A stretch of 45,200 nucleotides of DNA from the NCBI RefSeq assembly GCF_017377795.1, contig NZ_JAFRDR010000018.1:1-45200 (forward strand). The letters run 5' to 3'. Shown piece by piece: positions 40,830-45,200 of the stretch (the stretch's first letter is position 1; every line of letters starts with the position of its first letter). This DNA is from Williamsia soli (GTDB lineage Bacteria > Actinomycetota > Actinomycetes > Mycobacteriales > Mycobacteriaceae). Position numbers and translations under genes: made by a program. Under the pieces are notes generated by a model that was given only the letters and a program-made list of their open reading frames with translations, made no database searches and was not told the origin of the DNA.

Positions 40830-42497
40830 ATGCCCGACACCGTCCCCTGGGTTTCGCTACCCCGCATGCTCCGCGATCAGGCCAGGCACCATTCACGCTC
40901 GATTGCGGTGTCCGACGCCGGCGTCACCATCTCCTACGCCGAACTCCACGTGCAGGCGAAGCGCTTTGCGCAGAGTCTGCAACTCCGAGGAATCGAGCCT
41001 GGAGACAGGGTCGGAGTGTGGGCACCCAACTGCTGGCAGTGGGTGGTCGCGGCTTTTGGAATATGGGACTGCGGCGCAGTGATCGTGCCTCTGAGCACCC
41101 GGGCCAAAGGAATCGAAACGGCAGACGTGTTGCGGCGCACGAACTGTAGAGCCCTGGTGATGGTAGATGACTTCTTGGGTCATTCCTACTCCCAGATGTT
41201 GGACACCGAAGCCGATCACAACTCTGCCGATCGTCCGTTCGCGGCGATCCCAGATCTGCACACGGCCATCTGCATTGCCGGCCCGATGGACCGGCCCGGC
41301 GGTCATACGTGGAACGATTTTCTCGCGTTGGCATCGCAGGTGAGCGACGAAGCATCCGAAAGTGTCGCGCTCGCAGTGACTTCGGATGACATCTTCGAGA
41401 TCTTGATGACGTCGGGAACCACCGGCGAGCCGAAAGGCGTGGTCCTGGGCGGTGGACAGATCTTGCAGGCCTATTGGCACTGGTCGGACATCTGCGGGTT
41501 GACTGCCGGTGACCGGATGCCCGTCGTCAGCCCGTTCGCCCACGGATTCGGCATCAACGCAGGGATCATCGCGTGTGTCATGCGGGGAGCCACGATTGTC
41601 CCGATCGCGGTCTTCGATCCTGATTCGACGGTCGACTTGATCGAACGAGAGAAGCTGACCATTCTGGCCGGGCCTCCCAACCTGTTCAGCCGCATACTTT
41701 CCCACCCGGAACTTGCCCACCGTGACACCTCTACCCTGCGCTGGGCGGTCATCGGCGCAGCGTCGGTCCCCGAAGAACTCGTGCTCTCCCTTCGCGACAG
41801 ACTCGGTTTCGAGCGGGTCACGAACGCCTACGGACTGATCGAGGGTTCTGTTGTCACCATGACGCGTGCCGAAGACCCGGTCCACGTCGTGGCCGGATCC
41901 GCAGGCAGACCGGTCGACGGCATGGAGATCCGCCTTCTCACGGCCGACGGCGCGGCAGTCCCTGCCGGCAATCGTGGCGAGGTTCAGATCCGCGGGTATG
42001 GAGTGATGCAGAAGTACTGGGATGCCGAACAACTGACTCGGGACGCATTCACGAAAGATGGTTGGCTCCGGACCGGAGATGTCGGAGTACTCGACGACAT
42101 GGGCAACCTTCGCCTGGTGGGGCGCACAAAAGAGATGTTCATCGTCGGCGGGTTCAACGCCTACCCGGCGGAGATCGAAAATCTGTTGATGCACAACCAC
42201 TCCTTGAGCCAAGCGGCAGTCATCGGGGTGCCTGACGAAAGTCTCGGCGAGGTACCTCTGGCTTTCGTGACTGTTGAGGACAACGCAGCCACCGAATCCG
42301 ACATCACGCGGTGGGCCCGACAAAACCTCTCCAACTACAAGGTTCCCCGACGCGTGGTGATCATCGACGCGATGCCTGTGACCGCAAACGGAAAGATCGA
42401 CAAGTCACGCCTGCGGACCATGGCGACCAACATCCAGTCTCCTGCTCGGAGCAGTGACCGGTCACCCTCACAGGACACCACCGGGGGGCTGCGGTGA
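40830..42497 (+). CDS. AMP-forming acyl-CoA synthetase/ligase
   Basis: A 555-residue ANL ligase. The ATP motif MTSGTTGEPKGVVLGGGQ starts at residue 193 and is intact. NAYGLIEGSV is the A5 region, LRLVGRTKEMFIVGGFN the hinge, and PVTANGKIDKSRL carries the C-terminal adenylation lysine. It activates an acid as its CoA thioester. The ATG has GAGAGG upstream and lies close behind a KstR2-type site. Its stop overlaps the SnoaL-like start (GTGA at 42494-42497). It is the first gene of a rightward operon with an F420-dependent enzyme, a mycofactocin SDR and fgd. It may catalyse the committing step for the effector of the regulator, but the acid is unknown. Confidence 0.92.
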   Translation: MPDTVPWVSLPRMLRDQARHHSRSIAVSDAGVTISYAELHVQAKRFAQSLQLRGIEPGDRVGVWAPNCWQWVVAAFGIWDCGAVIVPLSTRAKGIETADVLRRTNCRALVMVDDFLGHSYSQMLDTEADHNSADRPFAAIPDLHTAICIAGPMDRPGGHTWNDFLALASQVSDEASESVALAVTSDDIFEILMTSGTTGEPKGVVLGGGQILQAYWHWSDICGLTAGDRMPVVSPFAHGFGINAGIIACVMRGATIVPIAVFDPDSTVDLIEREKLTILAGPPNLFSRILSHPELAHRDTSTLRWAVIGAASVPEELVLSLRDRLGFERVTNAYGLIEGSVVTMTRAEDPVHVVAGSAGRPVDGMEIRLLTADGAAVPAGNRGEVQIRGYGVMQKYWDAEQLTRDAFTKDGWLRTGDVGVLDDMGNLRLVGRTKEMFIVGGFNAYPAEIENLLMHNHSLSQAAVIGVPDESLGEVPLAFVTVEDNAATESDITRWARQNLSNYKVPRRVVIIDAMPVTANGKIDKSRLRTMATNIQSPARSSDRSPSQDTTGGLR

Positions 42498-42973
42498 AGT
42501 TCGAGGATCACCACGCCATCGAGAGGTTGATCAACCTCTATCCCTACTATCTCGACGCCGGGGACTTCGCGAAGATGGGAGAACTGTTCGCCCATGCGAT
42601 CATTCAGATCAACGGCGAGACCATCATAGAATCAGATGCCGATGCTGTCGCAGAGACGTGGTCGGGCTTCGTGCGGATCTACGACAACGGGACCCCGCTG
42701 ACCCATCACATAGCGACCAACGTGATGATCGACATGCTCGACACCGACCGTGCGCGAGCCCATTCATACATCCTCGTCGTGCAGGACCCGTCTGGCACGG
42801 GTTTGGCACCTGTCACCGCAGGCGACTACCTGGACGAGTTCGAAAAGGTTGATGGCGCCTGGCGTTTTCGATTTCGGTCAGTCGGTAACGACCTTTTCGG
42901 AGACATGTCCCACCATCTGAAGATGCCCATGCCGACGGTCGGCCTGCGGCGACCGCAGCGTTGGGACGCCTGA
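42494..42973 (+). CDS. SnoaL-like (NTF2-fold) protein
   Basis: A 159-residue protein of the NTF2-like/SnoaL_4 fold. DHHAIERLINLYPYYLDAGDF at the N-terminus and the later HHIATNVMIDM and GDYLDEFEKVDGAWRFRFRSV segments match this family. Members are isomerases, dehydratases, cyclases or small-molecule-binding subunits. The GTG start overlaps the ligase stop, and the next gene begins 4 bases after its stop. A dehydration or isomerisation step on a ring or CoA ester is plausible but not proven. The His pair near residue 72 could be catalytic. Confidence 0.82.
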   Translation: MKFEDHHAIERLINLYPYYLDAGDFAKMGELFAHAIIQINGETIIESDADAVAETWSGFVRIYDNGTPLTHHIATNVMIDMLDTDRARAHSYILVVQDPSGTGLAPVTAGDYLDEFEKVDGAWRFRFRSVGNDLFGDMSHHLKMPMPTVGLRRPQRWDA

Positions 42974-42977
42974 CGCG

Positions 42978-43844
42978 ATGGAGGTCGGGGTGCAGATGTT
43001 TCCCTCCGCCGAGTCGATGGCTCCGGCGGAGTTCGCCTCTGTAGCCGAAACTCTCGGATTCGAGTCGGTATTCTTCCCCGACCATACGCACACCCCCGTT
43101 CCGACCAACAACGCGGAATGGTCGAGCCCCGCCTACTACCGCACCGTGATGGACCCACTCATCGCAATGGCGGCTGCCGTGACCGCCACGACATCGATCA
43201 GAGTCGGGTCAGCGGTATGCCTGGTAGTGCAGCGCGAACCCATCGCTCTGGCCAAACAGGTCGCGACGCTCGATCAGATCTCGGGCGGCAGGATCATTCT
43301 TGGCGTCGGCGCCGGATCCGACCTGGCCGAGATGGGTAACCACGGCGCCACCGAGACGAACCGCTATGCGCTTCTTCGAGAACGAATCGAAGCCATGACA
43401 CAGATCTGGACTCACGACGTTGCCGAATACCACGGCGAGCACGTCGACTTCGGGCCCATGTGGTCAGAACCGAAACCGATACAGCAGCCCCGGCCACCGA
43501 TTCTGGTGGGCGGCGGCGGGCCCGGGGTACTGAACCGGGTCGTCGCCTATGGTGACGGCTGGATCCCGTTTCGGAGCGGTACCGGAACGTTCCAAGACCG
43601 GCCGACCGGTGAGGTCGAGGAGTTCGAGGACCAACTCAACGAGCGAATACTCAGGCTCCGCACGATGTCCGGTGACGCCGGTCGTCCCCCTGCCACGGTG
43701 ACGCTCTTCAATTCGTGCCCCCATCCGCGAGCCATTGAGCGATATCGAGACATGGGAATCGACCGCATCGTCTTCTGGCTGCCGACCGCGTCTGCATCGG
43801 ACACGAGTAGAACCCTCGAACGACTGTCCACCCTGCTCAAGTGA
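42978..43844 (+). CDS. Luciferase-like F420-dependent oxidoreductase (Rv2161c-type)
   Basis: A 288-residue luciferase-fold protein. The FFPDHTHTPVP motif, the DPLIAMAAAVTATTSIRVGSAVC strand and LDQISGGRIILGVGAGS place it in the F420-dependent group named after Rv2161c (TIGR03619). Hydride exchange between F420 and a pathway intermediate is expected. The ATG at 42978 is 4 bases after the SnoaL-like stop. It is encoded 25 bases ahead of the mycofactocin-type SDR and about 0.9 kb ahead of fgd, which would regenerate F420H2. Confidence 0.88.
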   Translation: MEVGVQMFPSAESMAPAEFASVAETLGFESVFFPDHTHTPVPTNNAEWSSPAYYRTVMDPLIAMAAAVTATTSIRVGSAVCLVVQREPIALAKQVATLDQISGGRIILGVGAGSDLAEMGNHGATETNRYALLRERIEAMTQIWTHDVAEYHGEHVDFGPMWSEPKPIQQPRPPILVGGGGPGVLNRVVAYGDGWIPFRSGTGTFQDRPTGEVEEFEDQLNERILRLRTMSGDAGRPPATVTLFNSCPHPRAIERYRDMGIDRIVFWLPTASASDTSRTLERLSTLLK

Positions 43845-43869
43845 TGAAGCACCCCAACCGGAGGAAACA

Positions 43870-44691
43870 ATGAACTCACTCGAAGGCAAAGTCGCCTTCA
43901 TCACCGGTGCCGCCCGCGGCCAAGGCCGCTGTCATGCAATTGAACTCGCACGTCGTGGGGCGTCGATCTACGGCGTGGACATCTGCGCCCAGATCGAGAC
44001 CGTCCCCTACGCGATGGGAACCCCCGAGGACTTGGCGCACACGGTCAGCGAGGTCGAAGCGGTGGGAGGCAAAATTGCGACGGAGATTGTCGACGTGCGT
44101 GACCGGAAGGCCATGGACGAAGCAGCACGATCGTGCGCGAGCATGTTCGGTGTACCGGACATCGTGCTCGCCAACGCCGGCATCTCGCCTCAGCGCGCCG
44201 AAGAGCCCGACGCACAGGCCGTCTTCATCGACACGATCACAACCAACCTCACCGGCGTGTGGAACACGGTCAGCGCGATCGCCCCGGCGATGATCGATCG
44301 CGCGGAAGGTGGAGCTGTTGTGATCACCAGCTCGGCGCAGGGCCTCATCGGTCGTGGAGGTGACGGCTCGGGCGGAGCCACGGGCTACACCGCGAGCAAG
44401 CACGGCGTCGTAGGCCTCATGCACAGCTTCGCAGCCTGGTTGGCCCCGCATTCGATCCGGGTCAACACCATTCACCCCACCGGTGTCCGCACCCCCATGG
44501 TCCTACACGCGGAGATGGCCGGCTGGCTGGAGGCCAATCCGGAGATCGCGGCGACGATGGGCAATCCCATGCCGATAGATATGGTCGATCCGATCGACGT
44601 GACACGCGCGGTCCTCTACCTGGTCGAAGAATCGGGCCGATACGTCACCGGCATCACGCTGCCCGTCGACGCCGGGTTCACAACCAAATAG
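43870..44691 (+). CDS. Mycofactocin-type SDR
   Basis: A 273-residue SDR with TGAARGQG at 12-19, NAG at 102-104, Ser155 or Ser154 in ITSSAQG, and Tyr173/Lys177 (YTASK). The loop after beta-2 has the insertion [21 protein letters not shown] (38-58), characteristic of mycofactocin-coupled SDRs (TIGR03971). It should oxidise an alcohol with a tightly bound nicotinamide that is recycled by mycofactocin. The start is the ATG at 43870 with GGAGGA upstream; the longer frame to 43735 overlaps the F420-type gene. It precedes fgd by 25 bases in the same operon. Together with the SDR at 31343 it shows that the pathway uses mycofactocin as well as F420. Confidence 0.9.
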   Translation: MNSLEGKVAFITGAARGQGRCHAIELARRGASIYGVDICAQIETVPYAMGTPEDLAHTVSEVEAVGGKIATEIVDVRDRKAMDEAARSCASMFGVPDIVLANAGISPQRAEEPDAQAVFIDTITTNLTGVWNTVSAIAPAMIDRAEGGAVVITSSAQGLIGRGGDGSGGATGYTASKHGVVGLMHSFAAWLAPHSIRVNTIHPTGVRTPMVLHAEMAGWLEANPEIAATMGNPMPIDMVDPIDVTRAVLYLVEESGRYVTGITLPVDAGFTTK

Positions 44692-44716
44692 CTTGCCGCA
44701 GAGTCAGGAGTTCGAG

Positions 44717-45200
44717 ATGTCACGAGAAGTGTTGTTGGGTTACAAGGCTTCGGCCGAGCAGTTCAACCCGCGTGAGCTGGTCGAGATCGCGGTGGCGGCC
44801 GAGGAACACGGTATGGATTCGGTGGCGGTGTCCGATCATTTCCAGCCATGGCGGCATGAGGGTGGGCACGCCCCGTTCTCGTTGGCGTGGATGGCCGCGG
44901 TCGGTGAGCGCACCAACCGGGTGCAGATCGGCACCTCGGTGATGACCCCGACCTTCCGCTACAACCCTGCGGTGATCGCGCAGGCGTTCGCGTCGATGGC
45001 CTGCATGTACCCGGGCCGGATCATGCTCGGTGTCGGCACCGGCGAAGCCCTCAACGAGTACGCGACCGGATTCCAGGGCGAGTGGCCCGAGTTCAAAGAA
45101 CGCTTCGCGCGGTTGCGGGAGGCGGTCCGGTTGATGCGCGAGCTGTGGACCGGCGACGAGGTCAACTTCGACGGTGAGTACTACAAGACCCAGGGCGCGT
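44717..45200 (+). CDS. fgd: F420-dependent glucose-6-phosphate dehydrogenase (partial, runs off the right edge)
   Basis: The first 161 residues are present. [58 protein letters not shown] and [10 protein letters not shown] match FGD of Mycobacterium and Rhodococcus nearly residue for residue. The catalytic His region (SDHFQPW) and the F420 contacts ([17 protein letters not shown]) are intact. The enzyme reduces F420 with glucose-6-phosphate and is the main source of F420H2. The ATG at 44717 has AGGAG 6 bases upstream and follows the mycofactocin SDR after 25 bases. Its position in a catabolic operon suggests dedicated F420H2 supply for the LLM reductases. Whether another fgd copy exists elsewhere in the genome cannot be seen here. 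Confidence 0.95.
   Translation, partial: MSREVLLGYKASAEQFNPRELVEIAVAAEEHGMDSVAVSDHFQPWRHEGGHAPFSLAWMAAVGERTNRVQIGTSVMTPTFRYNPAVIAQAFASMACMYPGRIMLGVGTGEALNEYATGFQGEWPEFKERFARLREAVRLMRELWTGDEVNFDGEYYKTQGA

Noticed and set aside
1-45200. CRISPR array, tRNA, rRNA, insertion sequence or prophage
   Set aside because: No regularly spaced direct repeats, no tRNA-like cloverleaf, and no transposase, integrase or phage protein were recognised.

Overview
The window comes from a high-GC actinobacterium of the Mycobacteriales (Rhodococcus, Gordonia or Mycobacterium type). The evidence is a close match to F420-dependent glucose-6-phosphate dehydrogenase at the right edge, several F420-type luciferase-fold oxidoreductases, two mycofactocin-type short-chain dehydrogenases (SDRs), a KstR2-like TetR regulator, frequent GTG starts and many 4-bp start/stop overlaps. 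No rRNA, tRNA, insertion sequence, phage gene or CRISPR array was seen. Nearly all of it is catabolic: activation of acids to CoA esters, oxidation of alcohols and ketones, ester or lactone hydrolysis, and uptake.

Left block (1-8.9 kb). A TetR gene, a Baeyer-Villiger monooxygenase of the 4-hydroxyacetophenone monooxygenase type, an acyl-CoA synthetase and the start of an acyl-CoA dehydrogenase run leftward. An MFS transporter, an SDR, an HSL-type esterase and a second SDR run rightward. The two arms read as alcohol to ketone to ester to acid to CoA ester to beta-oxidation. Two related 13-bp palindromes precede the monooxygenase gene, and another palindrome lies in the divergent TetR/MFS gap.

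Right block (9-45.2 kb). This looks like one large regulon. Nine palindromes with the core CAAGCG(C/A)TTG or close variants lie in the promoter gaps at about 11.39, 15.25, 15.28, 17.20, 23.63, 29.72, 38.31, 39.95 and 40.81 kb. The core matches the published KstR2 motif AnCAAGnnCTTGnT, and the gene at 39978-40673 is a KstR2-like regulator with one site over its own promoter. The controlled units are: cyclase + P450 (leftward) with an ADP-forming acyl-CoA synthetase (rightward); an MFS transporter; an SDR + phosphotriesterase-like lactonase, divergent from another SDR; a six-gene operon at 23.6-18.0 kb; a Liv-type ABC importer at 29.7-25.1 kb; a seven-gene operon at 38.2-29.8 kb; an Ltp2-like aldolase with its DUF35 partner; and a rightward operon from 40.8 kb of CoA ligase, SnoaL-like protein, F420 oxidoreductase, mycofactocin SDR and fgd.

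Working model (inference). A cyclic or terpenoid/steroid-like carboxylic substrate is imported by the Liv-type system and activated by CoA ligases. It is then processed by P450, F420- or FMN-dependent luciferase-fold enzymes and many SDRs, opened by a lactonase or cyclase-family hydrolase, and shortened by a retro-aldol step. FGD would supply F420H2. The substrate cannot be named from sequence. The most unusual points are the KstR2-like regulon itself, the concentration of F420 enzymes beside fgd, three neighbouring SDRs with altered YxxxK motifs, and an acyl-CoA-ligase homologue that has lost both catalytic lysines.
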